A program made the position numbers and the translations under genes. From positions 126,717 through 190,716 of the forward strand of contig NZ_HG726021.1 of the NCBI RefSeq assembly GCF_000499785.1: a stretch of DNA of 64,000 nt, given 5' to 3'. Within the stretch, counting starts at the first letter, position 1; every line of letters starts with the position of its first letter. Shown here piece after piece: positions 41,876 through 50,655 of this stretch. The stretch comes from Bacteroides neonati. GTDB lineage: Bacteria; Bacteroidota; Bacteroidia; Bacteroidales; Bacteroidaceae. The notes under the pieces are model-generated. The model had not been told where the DNA came from and did not search any database. It was given only the letters and a program-made list of their open reading frames with translations.

Positions 41876-43099
41876 ATGCAACCATCCAAAACTGAACTGA
41901 TTCTTATCCGTATCACCGGAGAGGATCGTCCCGGACTAACAGCTTCCGTGACTGAAATACTAGCTAAGTATGATGCTACCATTTTAGATATTGGTCAGGC
42001 CGATATTCACAATACCCTTTCGCTGGGTATTCTTTGCATGACTGAGGAGCATCATTCGGGCTTCATAATGAAGGAGTTACTTTTTAAGGCTTCCTCTTTG
42101 GGTGTTAGCATTCGCTTTCATCCCGTCTCGGTCGAAGAGTACGAAAGCTGGGTGCAGATGCAAGGCAAAAACCGTTATATACTCACCCTTTTAGGACGCA
42201 AACTAACTGCCCGACAAATTTCGGCAGTTACGCGCATTCTATCCGAGCAAGGCATGAATATCGATGCTATTAAGCGTCTTACCGGTCGAATTCCTTTGAG
42301 CGAGTGCGATGAACATACACGCGCCTGTATTGAGTTCTCGGTGCGAGGTACTCCCAAAGACCGCATCGACATGCAGGAGCAACTCATGTGTCTGGCCAGT
42401 GAACTGGAGATGGATTTCTCTTTCCAACTCGATAATATGTATCGCCGAATGCGTCGCTTGATTTGCTTTGACATGGACTCTACCCTGATCGAAACAGAGG
42501 TTATTGACGAATTGGCCATACGTGCCGGTGTCGGCGACCAGGTTAAGGCAATAACCGAACGTGCCATGCGTGGAGAGATAGACTTTACCGAAAGCTTTCG
42601 CGAACGGGTAGCACTGCTCAAAGGCTTAGACGAATCGGTGATGCAGGAGATTGCCGAGAGTCTGCCTATCACCGAAGGGGTTGAACGCTTGATGTATGTA
42701 TTGAAGAAGTACGGATATAAGATTGCCATCCTCTCGGGGGGATTTACCTATTTTGGCAACTATCTGCAACAGAAATACGGTATCGATTATGTATATGCCA
42801 ACGAACTAGAGATTATAGACGGCAAACTGACCGGTCACTATCTGGGCGACGTTGTAGACGGCAAACGCAAAGCCGAGCTTCTTCGCCTGATAGCGCAGGT
42901 AGAAAGAGTCGATATTGCCCAAACCATTGCCGTAGGTGATGGAGCCAATGATCTGCCGATGTTGGGTATTGCCGGGCTTGGTATTGCTTTTCATGCCAAA
43001 CCCAAAGTAGTTGCTAATGCTAAACAAGCAATCAATACAATCGGGCTCGATGGAGTGTTGTATTTCCTTGGATTCAAGGATTCATACTTGAATATATAG
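41876..43099 (+). CDS. serB: Phosphoserine phosphatase with N-terminal ACT domains
   Basis: 407 residues. Residues 1-85 and about 98-180 form two ACT-like domains (LILIRITGEDRPGLTASVTEIL; ILTLLGRKLTARQISAVTRIL). The HAD phosphatase follows with FDMDSTLIETEVIDELA (nucleophile Asp near 199), ILSGGFTYF and VGDGANDLPML. It makes L-serine from phosphoserine. The ACT domains probably bind serine or other amino acids for control. Confidence 0.95.
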   Translation: MQPSKTELILIRITGEDRPGLTASVTEILAKYDATILDIGQADIHNTLSLGILCMTEEHHSGFIMKELLFKASSLGVSIRFHPVSVEEYESWVQMQGKNRYILTLLGRKLTARQISAVTRILSEQGMNIDAIKRLTGRIPLSECDEHTRACIEFSVRGTPKDRIDMQEQLMCLASELEMDFSFQLDNMYRRMRRLICFDMDSTLIETEVIDELAIRAGVGDQVKAITERAMRGEIDFTESFRERVALLKGLDESVMQEIAESLPITEGVERLMYVLKKYGYKIAILSGGFTYFGNYLQQKYGIDYVYANELEIIDGKLTGHYLGDVVDGKRKAELLRLIAQVERVDIAQTIAVGDGANDLPMLGIAGLGIAFHAKPKVVANAKQAINTIGLDGVLYFLGFKDSYLNI

Positions 43100-43161
43100 A
43101 TTATATAAAAGCCTGCCGAAGAAAAGAAACCGAAACAGTTGTACTGCATAGTGAAATATTT

Positions 43162-43169
43162 TATCTTTG
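43162..43169 (+). promoter_or_regulatory. Promoter -7 box of the DEAD-box gene
   Basis: TATCTTTG, with GTTG 20 bases upstream (43138-43141). Confidence 0.65.
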
Positions 43170-43189
43170 TCAGCAAATAAAAAGAAACG

Positions 43190-44419
43190 ATGAAGTTTTC
43201 CGAACTTAAATTAAACGACAATGTGCTTGAAGCACTTGACGCCATGCGATTTGATGAATGTACCCCCATACAAGAACAGGCAATCCCTATTATCCTTGAA
43301 GGGCGAGATTTAATCGCAGTCGCTCAAACCGGTACTGGTAAAACAGCTGCCTATTTGCTTCCGATACTGAATAAACTTTCTGAAGGTGGCCATCAGGAAG
43401 ATGCCATTAATTGTATCATAATGTCTCCTACCCGTGAGCTGGCTCAACAGATAGATCAACAGATGGAAGGATTTTCTTACTTCATGCCGGCATCGAGTGT
43501 TGCCGTATATGGTGGAAATGATGGTGGGCTTTTCGAACAACAAAAACGTGGCTTAATGTTAGGCGCCGATGTGGTTATCGCTACCCCCGGACGTCTTTTG
43601 TCTCATCTCAGTTTGGGTTATGTCGATCTTTCTAAAGTTTCTTACTTTATACTCGATGAAGCCGATCGTATGCTCGACATGGGATTCTCTGACGACATCA
43701 TGCAGATTGTAAAATACTTGCCTAAAGAACGTCAGACAATTATGTTTTCGGCTACCATGCCGACAAAGATTCAACAGTTGGCAAAAACCATTCTCCACAA
43801 CCCTGCCGAAGTAAAGCTAGCTGTATCTAAACCGGCCGAGAAGATTGTACAGGCAGCCTACATTTGCTACGAGAATCAGAAATTAGGTATTGTTCGCAGC
43901 CTTTGTGCCGAAGAGATGCCCGAACGCGTTATCATCTTTGCCTCTTCCAAAATCAAGGTAAAAGAAGTAGCTAAGGCATTGAAGATGATGAAGCTCAACG
44001 TAGGCGAAATGCACTCCGATTTGGAGCAATCGCAGCGAGAGTTTATTATGCATGAATTCAAATCGGGACGGATCAATATACTTGTTGCTACGGATATTGT
44101 ATCAAGAGGTATTGATATTGACGACATTCGTTCGGTGATTAACTTCGACGTGCCTAACGATAGTGAAGACTATGTACACCGCATCGGACGTACTGCCCGC
44201 GCTAATAACGATGGTGTAGCCATTACTTTCGTAAGCGAGAAAGAACAAACGAACTTTAAGAATATAGAAAATTTTCTGGAGAAGGATATATACAAAATAC
44301 CTGTTCCGGCAGAATTAGGTGATGTTCCCGAATACAACCCGCGTACCAACGGTGGTGGAAAAGGAAGAAACTTTCGTGGTGGCGGTAACCGCAAAGGAAG
44401 ATTTAAAGGAAAGAGATAA
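43190..44419 (+). CDS. DEAD-box RNA helicase
   Basis: 409 residues. The Q motif is at CTPIQEQAIP, Walker A AQTGTGKT, Walker B DEADRMLD, SAT in FSATMP, and motif VI VHRIGRTAR. The C-terminal 30 residues are Gly/Arg/Lys-rich (an RNA-binding tail). It unwinds RNA in ribosome assembly or mRNA turnover. It is RhlE/CsdA-like; which one is not clear. Confidence 0.94.
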   Translation: MKFSELKLNDNVLEALDAMRFDECTPIQEQAIPIILEGRDLIAVAQTGTGKTAAYLLPILNKLSEGGHQEDAINCIIMSPTRELAQQIDQQMEGFSYFMPASSVAVYGGNDGGLFEQQKRGLMLGADVVIATPGRLLSHLSLGYVDLSKVSYFILDEADRMLDMGFSDDIMQIVKYLPKERQTIMFSATMPTKIQQLAKTILHNPAEVKLAVSKPAEKIVQAAYICYENQKLGIVRSLCAEEMPERVIIFASSKIKVKEVAKALKMMKLNVGEMHSDLEQSQREFIMHEFKSGRINILVATDIVSRGIDIDDIRSVINFDVPNDSEDYVHRIGRTARANNDGVAITFVSEKEQTNFKNIENFLEKDIYKIPVPAELGDVPEYNPRTNGGGKGRNFRGGGNRKGRFKGKR

Positions 44420-44442
44420 AGACAACAACGTTTTATCCTGAT

Positions 44443-44508
44443 AAAAAAAATCTCACTACATATAACGATAATCCCAAACGGAATCGATATACGTAGTGAG
44501 ATTTTTTC
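44443..44508. terminator. Bidirectional terminator
   Basis: AAAAAATCTCACTAC (44445-44459) with GTAGTGAGATTTTTT (44493-44507), around a 33-base loop. It separates convergent genes. Confidence 0.85.
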
Positions 44509-44517
44509 GTTGTATCT

Positions 44518-45312
44518 CTATTTGGCAGCTGTTATACTTAATTCTCCTTTAAAGCTGACAGTGAGGTTGGCTATATTGCAAACAGCACTCTCGGGAATAC
44601 AAATCATTGCTTGATAATGATATCCATTACTGTCGATACCGGTGAAGTTCATATCCGATAAGATCGATTGATTTAAGAAGTCTTCCGGAATAACGTTGGC
44701 AAACATTTGCTTCGTAATATCGCTTGCAAACAGGCTTTTTCTACCTTCATAGATACAAATATGCATTACGTTGTCGTAATATACATTATCCATGCTCATA
44801 CCCTCTTCCGAGTACGTTGTTTTGATTACTTTTATCTTGGACGGATTGATATAGACGTAGGCCCGGTAGCGTGTTCCGTTGTACATGATCACGCTGTCTT
44901 TCTTTGTTTTTTCGCTATATACGGGTGCCGTTGCTATCGTATGCATAGAAAAAGCCAGCGAATCATTCGGCTCTTCGGACTTATATAACTTCACAATATG
45001 ATCGGGAAATGAATGAAACCAAAACACGTTTTCTGTTTGTTTATCGATACGATACCGATTCAGGTCGTTTCCGTACGTATAAAGAGAGTCATTACTAATT
45101 TTAAAATATACAGGGAGATTCTGCGGGTCGGAATAATAAATCGTATCTCCCTTGATGCGCATCAAAGGAGAGTCGGTTTCGCTATCGACCCAAATGCCCT
45201 GCAATGAAGATTTTGCATGAAGATCTTCATTGGATTGAGACGAATTTTGCTTCTGCTTGCTTCCGCATGCCGTCAGCAAAATCAATACTAATATCGCTAT
45301 GTATTTATCCAT
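44518..45312 (-). CDS. DUF4738-like lipoprotein
   Basis: 264 residues if started at ATG 45312 (MDKYIAILVLILLTAC); ATG 45327 adds five residues. The lipobox Cys is at 16 and the mature part starts GSKQKQNSS. A GIWVDSETDSPLMRIKGDTIYY strand-rich domain is followed by a second half (YHYQAMICIPESAVCNIAN). This looks like the DUF4738 lipoproteins of Bacteroidales. Function unknown; periplasmic or surface. Confidence 0.7.
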   Translation of the reverse strand: MDKYIAILVLILLTACGSKQKQNSSQSNEDLHAKSSLQGIWVDSETDSPLMRIKGDTIYYSDPQNLPVYFKISNDSLYTYGNDLNRYRIDKQTENVFWFHSFPDHIVKLYKSEEPNDSLAFSMHTIATAPVYSEKTKKDSVIMYNGTRYRAYVYINPSKIKVIKTTYSEEGMSMDNVYYDNVMHICIYEGRKSLFASDITKQMFANVIPEDFLNQSILSDMNFTGIDSNGYHYQAMICIPESAVCNIANLTVSFKGELSITAAK

Positions 45313-45348
45313 TCGTTTGTTCTGCACATCAAGTACAAAATAATTATC

Positions 45349-46662
45349 TTACTTGCCAATACAATGATATACGAACCCTTTTTCTTCCATCTCTTTTTTA
45401 TCGTAGATGTTGCGTCCGTCCAGTACAACGGGCATGTTCATTGTCTTTTTAATAACAGCCCAAGATGGAAGTCTGAACTCATTCCATTCGGTTATCAACA
45501 ACAGTGCATCTGCATCGAGAACAGCATCGTACATATCGTTGGCATAATATACCGTATTACCTATACGACGCTTGCACTCGGCAATCGCTGCCGGATCATA
45601 CACCCGTACTTTGCAGCCTGCCCGGAGCAATTTATCAATAATCACTAATGCCGGAGCCTCTCGCATATCATCTGTTTCGGGCTTAAAGGCAAGTCCCCAC
45701 AAAGCAATCGTTTTTCCGGATAGCTCTCCATCGAAATATTTTTCGAGCTTATCAAATAAAGTTCCTTTCTGCCATTCGTTCACCTCCTCTACCGCTCGTA
45801 ACACGCGCATATCGTATCCATTCTGTTCGGCTGTTTTAATGAGTGCTTTGACATCTTTCGGAAAGCAGGAACCACCATATCCGATACCCGGATAGAGGAA
45901 TTTTCGGCCTATGCGCGTATCCGAGCCAATGCCGCTACGTACCATATTGACATCAGCCCCCACTATTTCGCAAAGGTTGGCTATATCGTTCATAAAGCTG
46001 ATACGAGTTGCCAGCATTGAGTTTGCGGCGTATTTGGTCATCTCGGCCGAGGGTATGTCCATGAAGAGAACACGGAAGTTGTTTAATAAAAACGGTTTAT
46101 AAAGGGTGGACATCAGTTTCTCTGCACGCTCCGACTCTACGCCAACCACCACGCGATCCGGACTCATAAAGTCGCTGATTGCGTTGCCTTCTTTCAAGAA
46201 TTCGGGGTTCGAAGCTACATCAAACTCAATCGATACACCTCTTTTGTCCAACTCTTCTTGAATGGCGTTTCGCACTTTCTTGGCTGTACCTACCGGCACG
46301 GTGCTTTTCGTTACAATGAGCTTATAGTCATTCATATGCATGCCAATGGTGCGGGCCACAGCGAGTACGTAACTCAGATCGGCACTACCATCCTCATCGG
46401 GCGGAGTTCCTACTGCACTAAAAATAACTTCGACACGATCCAGGCAACTGACCAGTGAAGTGGTGAATTTCAGTCGCTCGGCTTTCATATTGCGTACAAC
46501 CATCTCTTCGAGCCCATTTTCGTAGATTGGAATAGTACCTTTCTTCAGAGCCTCTATCTTATCACTGTTTGTATCGACACAGGTCACATCGACTCCTATT
46601 TCGGCAAAACAAGTACCTGTTACCAAACCGACATATCCTGTTCCAACAATTGCTATCTTCAT
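45349..46662 (-). CDS. ugd: UDP-glucose 6-dehydrogenase
   Basis: 437 residues. NAD-binding is at IVGTGYVGLVTGTCFAEIG. The catalytic Cys is in GYGGSCFPKDVKAL, and FKPETDDMREAPAL is the third-domain signature. It makes UDP-glucuronate for capsule or polysaccharide. It lies 22 bases after rfbC in transcription order; a shared operon is likely. Confidence 0.96.
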   Translation of the reverse strand: MKIAIVGTGYVGLVTGTCFAEIGVDVTCVDTNSDKIEALKKGTIPIYENGLEEMVVRNMKAERLKFTTSLVSCLDRVEVIFSAVGTPPDEDGSADLSYVLAVARTIGMHMNDYKLIVTKSTVPVGTAKKVRNAIQEELDKRGVSIEFDVASNPEFLKEGNAISDFMSPDRVVVGVESERAEKLMSTLYKPFLLNNFRVLFMDIPSAEMTKYAANSMLATRISFMNDIANLCEIVGADVNMVRSGIGSDTRIGRKFLYPGIGYGGSCFPKDVKALIKTAEQNGYDMRVLRAVEEVNEWQKGTLFDKLEKYFDGELSGKTIALWGLAFKPETDDMREAPALVIIDKLLRAGCKVRVYDPAAIAECKRRIGNTVYYANDMYDAVLDADALLLITEWNEFRLPSWAVIKKTMNMPVVLDGRNIYDKKEMEEKGFVYHCIGK

Positions 46663-46684
46663 ATTATCCTACTGTGTTTAGTTT

Positions 46685-47233
46685 TTACATAAAACATTCA
46701 GCTCCGTTAAAAGTTCTGGCTTGTTTGTCTTTCTGCGACAATACGAGCTGCTCTTCTTGTATGGGCCAGTCGATTGCCAGATCGGCATCGTTATATAAAA
46801 TAGATGCTTCGGCACCGGGTGCATAGACATTGTCTACTTTATACGTAAAAATGGCTTCTTCGCTCATTACCAGAAAACCATGTGCAAAACCACGGGGAAT
46901 GAAAAGCTGACGCTTGTTCTCTTCGCTCAGCAGTACACTGATATGCTTTCCGAAGGTGGGTGAAGACTTTCGCAGATCGACCGCCACGTCTAGTACCTCG
47001 CCTTTAATCACACGCACCAGCTTGGCCTGGCAGTACTCTCCTTTCTGATAGTGCAGTCCTCGCAATACCCCGAACGATGATTTTGATTCATTGTCTTGTA
47101 TAAACTTAACTGCACCGATATGAGAGTCAAATTCTTCTTGCTTAAAAGCCTCCATAAAGTACCCTCTATCATCCGAAAAAACGTGAGGCTCTATCAGCCA
47201 AACTCCTTCTATCTCAGTTTGTATATAATTCAT
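46685..47233 (-). CDS. rfbC: dTDP-4-dehydrorhamnose 3,5-epimerase
   Basis: 182 residues from ATG 47233 (MNYIQTEIEGVWL); the longer frame to 47302 adds an untypical leader. FSDDRGYFMEAF, LRGLHYQ and PRGFAHGFLV carry the cupin and catalytic His residues. It acts in dTDP-rhamnose synthesis, although rfbA, rfbB and rfbD are not in the window. A minus promoter TACTTTTG is at 47369-47362. Confidence 0.93.
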   Translation of the reverse strand: MNYIQTEIEGVWLIEPHVFSDDRGYFMEAFKQEEFDSHIGAVKFIQDNESKSSFGVLRGLHYQKGEYCQAKLVRVIKGEVLDVAVDLRKSSPTFGKHISVLLSEENKRQLFIPRGFAHGFLVMSEEAIFTYKVDNVYAPGAEASILYNDADLAIDWPIQEEQLVLSQKDKQARTFNGAECFM

Positions 47234-47369
47234 ATTCAAAACAATCGTTGTCTTTTTTAATTGAGTCCTTAAATTGTCTTCCCAAATTCCTTTTATACCC
47301 AAAACAGACGATTCGTAAAAGAAGCTGCCTGCCTGTTTTTAAGAGATATGCGTAAACTTTGCAAAAGTA

Positions 47370-47783
47370 GAAAAAAAATCTAATATTCCAGCTATAGGAT
47401 GGAAAGGAGTTCTCTAAATTTGATTATATATTTAAACAGTATCACTAATGTATTTGGTGCTACTCCTGCTTATGGCAGAGAATTGCTGTTTCATCGTCAC
47501 CTCATTGGTCTGTTAAGTTATTTTCATGTAGCAAAGAAGAGTCTACCTCTTACCACCAATAATTAGTATATGAATGACACCAAAAGTACGTATTTAACAC
47601 TCCGTTAATATACTAATCATTGAGACCAAAAATACGTACTCTTGTATCGATCTGAAATACAATATATTATATAAACATTTTTATTGGATTATAGTTTTGA
47701 AGTGTAATCAAAAATTAATTCTACTCAAGAAAAAAACGGCTAGAAAAGCCAAGTTCTGCGATAAATTTACTATTTTTGCAAAC
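47370..47783. other. Intergenic region with inverted and direct repeats
   Basis: ATTAGTATAT (47562-47571) and ATATACTAAT (47608-47617) are inverted copies. A 19-base direct repeat (gacaccaaaagtacgtatt at about 47575, gagaccaaaaatacgtact at about 47622) partly overlaps them. The + promoter TATTTTTG at 47771-47778 lies only five bases before ATG 47784, so that mRNA is nearly leaderless. No gene is seen. Confidence 0.55.
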
Positions 47784-48827
47784 ATGATCGAATTAGCACA
47801 GCATATAGAGATATTATTGTTGGAGAATGATTGCGTAATCGTTCCCGGTTTTGGTGGGTTTGTTGCTCACTACGCCCCTGCCGTACGAGTGGAGCATGAG
47901 AACTTATTTCTTCCACCTATGCGTACGATCGGGTTTAATCCGCAATTGCGGCTGAACGATGGCGTATTGGTGCAATCTTATATGAATGTGTATGATACTA
48001 ATTTTTCGGATGCTGCCAAAAGAATTGAAAAAGAAGTAAGCGAACTCATCGCTACGCTCCACGAAGATGGTAAAATCGATTTGATCAATGTGGGCGAAGT
48101 ACGGTATACCATTCATGATACGTATGAATTTGTTCCATACGACCATAAAATCACTACTCCTTATTTATATGGGCTCGATTCTTTTGAGATGAAAGAGCTC
48201 TCTGTGCTGCGACAACCCAAAGAAAAAGTGTTGACGCCGGTGGTGCTGGAAGAAAAAAAGAGCTACGAAATCAAAATAAATCGTGCCTTACTGCGCAATG
48301 CTGTTGCGATAGTTGCGGCTATTGCTCTCTTCTTCTTTCTGTCAACCCCCATAGAAAATACGTATGTGGAGAAAGAAAATTATGCGCAGTTGCTGCCTTC
48401 CGATCTATTCGAGAAGATAGAAAAGCAATCGGTGGCGACCACCCCTATAGTCATGGCAAAAAAATCGGTTACTAAAACAGATAAAAAGCAGCAGCCTACT
48501 GTTGCCAAGCCCATAGCCGTAAAAGAAATTAAAGTAGCCAAGACCCCGTCCGTAGAATCGGTATCCGTGCCCGAACCGACCGAAAAGTCGCGTGTGGAAG
48601 ATAATCGTTTTCATATCATTGTGGCTGGAGGTGTTGCACTCAAAAATGCAGAAACATTGGTCACAAAACTCAAGGCTGAGGGATTTGAGAATGCCGCCGT
48701 GCTACATAGTGATGGTAAAATTCGTGTAAGCATCATGTCTTACGCTACCAATGAAGAAGCTACCAAACAAATGCTACAGCTTAGAAAAAACGAGGCATAC
48801 CAGAATGCCTGGCTGTTAGCTAAATAA
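47784..48827 (+). CDS. HU-like and SPOR domain membrane protein
   Basis: 347 residues from ATG 47784; the frame back to TTG 47697 precedes the promoter. The N-terminus (LAQHIEILLLENDCVIVPGFGGFVAHYAP) matches the CCDC81-type HU domain of Bacteroidetes. One transmembrane segment is at about 175-192 (AVAIVAAIALFFFLST). A C-terminal SPOR domain (RFHIIVAGGVALKNAETLVTKLKAEGF) binds denuded peptidoglycan. It is probably involved in cell division or envelope organisation. Confidence 0.85.
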   Translation: MIELAQHIEILLLENDCVIVPGFGGFVAHYAPAVRVEHENLFLPPMRTIGFNPQLRLNDGVLVQSYMNVYDTNFSDAAKRIEKEVSELIATLHEDGKIDLINVGEVRYTIHDTYEFVPYDHKITTPYLYGLDSFEMKELSVLRQPKEKVLTPVVLEEKKSYEIKINRALLRNAVAIVAAIALFFFLSTPIENTYVEKENYAQLLPSDLFEKIEKQSVATTPIVMAKKSVTKTDKKQQPTVAKPIAVKEIKVAKTPSVESVSVPEPTEKSRVEDNRFHIIVAGGVALKNAETLVTKLKAEGFENAAVLHSDGKIRVSIMSYATNEEATKQMLQLRKNEAYQNAWLLAK

Positions 48828-48833
48828 AGAAAT

Positions 48834-49355
48834 ATGAAGAGAATTTTATGTCCGAAATGTGAAAATTACATTTCTTTTGATGAGACCAAATATAGCGAAG
48901 GCCAATCCTTGGTATTCGTATGTGAGCATTGTAGCAAACAATTCAGTATTCGCCTGGGAAAGAGTAAGGTCAAGGCACTTCGCAAAGAGGAGGACTTGGA
49001 GGAAGAGCTTCAAAACGAAGAGTTTGGCTGCGTAATGGTTATTGAGAATATTTTCGGTTTTAAGCAGATACTTCCTTTGCAAGAAGGAGATAACATCATC
49101 GGCCGTCGTTGCGTAGGTACGGTTATCAACTCCCCGATTGAGAGTAGCGACATGAGTATGGATCGCCGCCACTGCATTATCAACGTCAAGCGCAACAAGC
49201 AAGGTAAGATTATTTATACGCTGCGCGATGCTCCCAGCCTTACCGGTACTTTTTTAATGAACGAGTTGCTGGGCGACAAAGATCGCATCCGCATTGAAGA
49301 CGGAGCAGTGATAACCATTGGAGCCACTACCCTTATTCTTCGGGCTGCAGAGTGA
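48834..49355 (+). CDS. FHA-domain protein with zinc ribbon
   Basis: 173 residues. Two CxxC pairs near the start (CPKCENY; CEHCSKQ) form a zinc ribbon. Residues about 80-170 are an FHA domain (IIGRRCVGTVINSPIESSDMSMDRRHCII, with R, S and RRH). It binds phosphothreonine peptides. It starts six bases after the HU-SPOR gene stop, so the two are one operon. Confidence 0.88.
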   Translation: MKRILCPKCENYISFDETKYSEGQSLVFVCEHCSKQFSIRLGKSKVKALRKEEDLEEELQNEEFGCVMVIENIFGFKQILPLQEGDNIIGRRCVGTVINSPIESSDMSMDRRHCIINVKRNKQGKIIYTLRDAPSLTGTFLMNELLGDKDRIRIEDGAVITIGATTLILRAAE

Positions 49356-49435
49356 TTTTTCAAGGGGAAATGCACTGAACAAAGCGTTGTTTACTTTTGT
49401 TCTTAAAGCATAATTAACTAAACCCTTGACAAATT

Positions 49436-49582
49436 ATGAGAGATAGAAAAAGAACCTGGATTGTTATAGCCATTATCATCGCTATATTATTGATAGGTTA
49501 TTGGGTGTTTTTTTCACCGGAAGTAAGAAATGACGTTCAGCAACAATCAAAAGATGTAATCGAAGATCTCACCCTTGATTAA
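49436..49582 (+). CDS. Small single-span membrane peptide
   Basis: 48 residues: MRDRKRT, then a transmembrane segment (WIVIAIIIAILLIGYWVFF), then an acidic tail (SKDVIEDLTLD). It has an A-rich leader and a perfect terminator 14 bases after the stop. Real-gene features are good, but the family is unknown. Confidence 0.65.
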   Translation: MRDRKRTWIVIAIIIAILLIGYWVFFSPEVRNDVQQQSKDVIEDLTLD

Positions 49583-49596
49583 GCTGCAAACGGAAA

Positions 49597-49640
49597 ATAA
49601 AAGAGCAATGTACTTTCAAAGTCATTGCTCTTTTATCATT
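49597..49640 (+). terminator. Terminator after the small membrane peptide gene
   Basis: ATAAAAGAGCAATG (49597-49610) with CATTGCTCTTTTAT (49623-49636) and an inner ACTTT/AAAGT stem. Confidence 0.88.
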
Positions 49641-49853
49641 TTAGGGTATCAATGGCTAGCTTTTATCAAACTTCCTAAAATATCAAAGAGCGAATTATTG
49701 AATAAGAATACATTATTTAATTACTATACTTAAAACACTAAAATTCATCATATTTTATCTAAACTAATTAATAAAAGTTAATATTGCTATTGATTTAATA
49801 CTGTATATCAATAATTTAACTATAATTACGCATGTTAATCAAAAAACACACAT

Positions 49854-50132
49854 ATGAAAAAAACGTTCTTTAAAATTAAACAAGTAAGCTCATGCTTTAC
49901 CTTTTTATTGGCTTTCATGATGGTTAGCCTTAGTGCTTGTACTCAACACACGATATTAAACATGGACGACTCTCTTGAAGATGGAAAAGAAATTATTGCA
50001 GAAAAAGAGATTTCTTTTGATGAATTCGAGAAAACACTAATGGAAAATAGAACTGTTTTGTCTGAGCCAGAAAATCCAATTAATATAGCTGCGTTATCCC
50101 TACTCACAAGCTTATATTTTTCAGAGTATTAA
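49854..50132 (+). CDS. Short lipoprotein
   Basis: 92 residues. Signal with lipobox SLSAC (Cys 29). The mature part is acidic, helical and short, ending hydrophobic (ALSLLTSLYFSEY). First of a cluster of small envelope genes. Family unknown. Bases 49641-49853 hold no gene. Confidence 0.6.
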   Translation: MKKTFFKIKQVSSCFTFLLAFMMVSLSACTQHTILNMDDSLEDGKEIIAEKEISFDEFEKTLMENRTVLSEPENPINIAALSLLTSLYFSEY

Positions 50133-50151
50133 ATGCAAATATGCAATCAAT

Positions 50152-50406
50152 ATGGTAATATCGAAAAGATTTTTTTATAGTATTCCCGTTGTTATAATTG
50201 GAATTATAGGATCCTTAGTCGGATTGACAAATCTGATATTTGTGAATAATAAGGATACTGATTGTTGGCTAATGACACTCATTTTCACTCTTTATCTTCT
50301 AGACTTTCGAATATATAAAACAACGGGAGAAACAAGCGCTTTTCGTCGAGCTATGTTTTTGATATTATTCTTCTTCCTAGCTATGTATAACTGGTGTAGT
50401 ACCTAA
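50152..50406 (+). CDS. Small membrane protein
   Basis: 84 residues with three hydrophobic segments (about 8-30, 38-52, 65-80). It lies 19 bases after the short lipoprotein. Family unknown. Confidence 0.55.
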   Translation: MVISKRFFYSIPVVIIGIIGSLVGLTNLIFVNNKDTDCWLMTLIFTLYLLDFRIYKTTGETSAFRRAMFLILFFFLAMYNWCST

Positions 50407-50426
50407 TCACTTTAGTTTTGTCTTGA

Positions 50427-50606
50427 ATGAAACCTTTGATCAATATATTGCTGTTGTTTCTCCTGTTTGCAACATGTACCACTGCGACACACGAAAAAAG
50501 GCTGACTTATACCGATTTTCCGGAGACAATGGTATACCATCCGCCCCATAACCTACTAAAGAAAGGAGGGCTCGGCAAAGGTAGTAATTGTATTGCTTTC
50601 CGTTGA
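50427..50606 (+). CDS. Very short lipoprotein, possibly a truncated gene
   Basis: 59 residues. Signal MKPLINILLLFLLFATC has a lipobox at Cys 17, followed by THEKRLTYTDFPETMVYHPP. It may be a peptide or the remaining start of a larger beta-propeller lipoprotein, since a DUF4221-like one follows. The ATG overlaps nothing and is 20 bases after the preceding stop. Confidence 0.45.
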   Translation: MKPLINILLLFLLFATCTTATHEKRLTYTDFPETMVYHPPHNLLKKGGLGKGSNCIAFR

Positions 50607-50655
50607 AAGGATAAATGCAGAGCTTTAATTATTGGAAAACCTAAAAGAAAATGAT

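Noticed and set aside
47697..47783. TTG start extending the HU-SPOR protein by 29 residues
   Set aside because: The extension lies upstream of and across the -7 box at 47771 and is not typical of the HU domain start.
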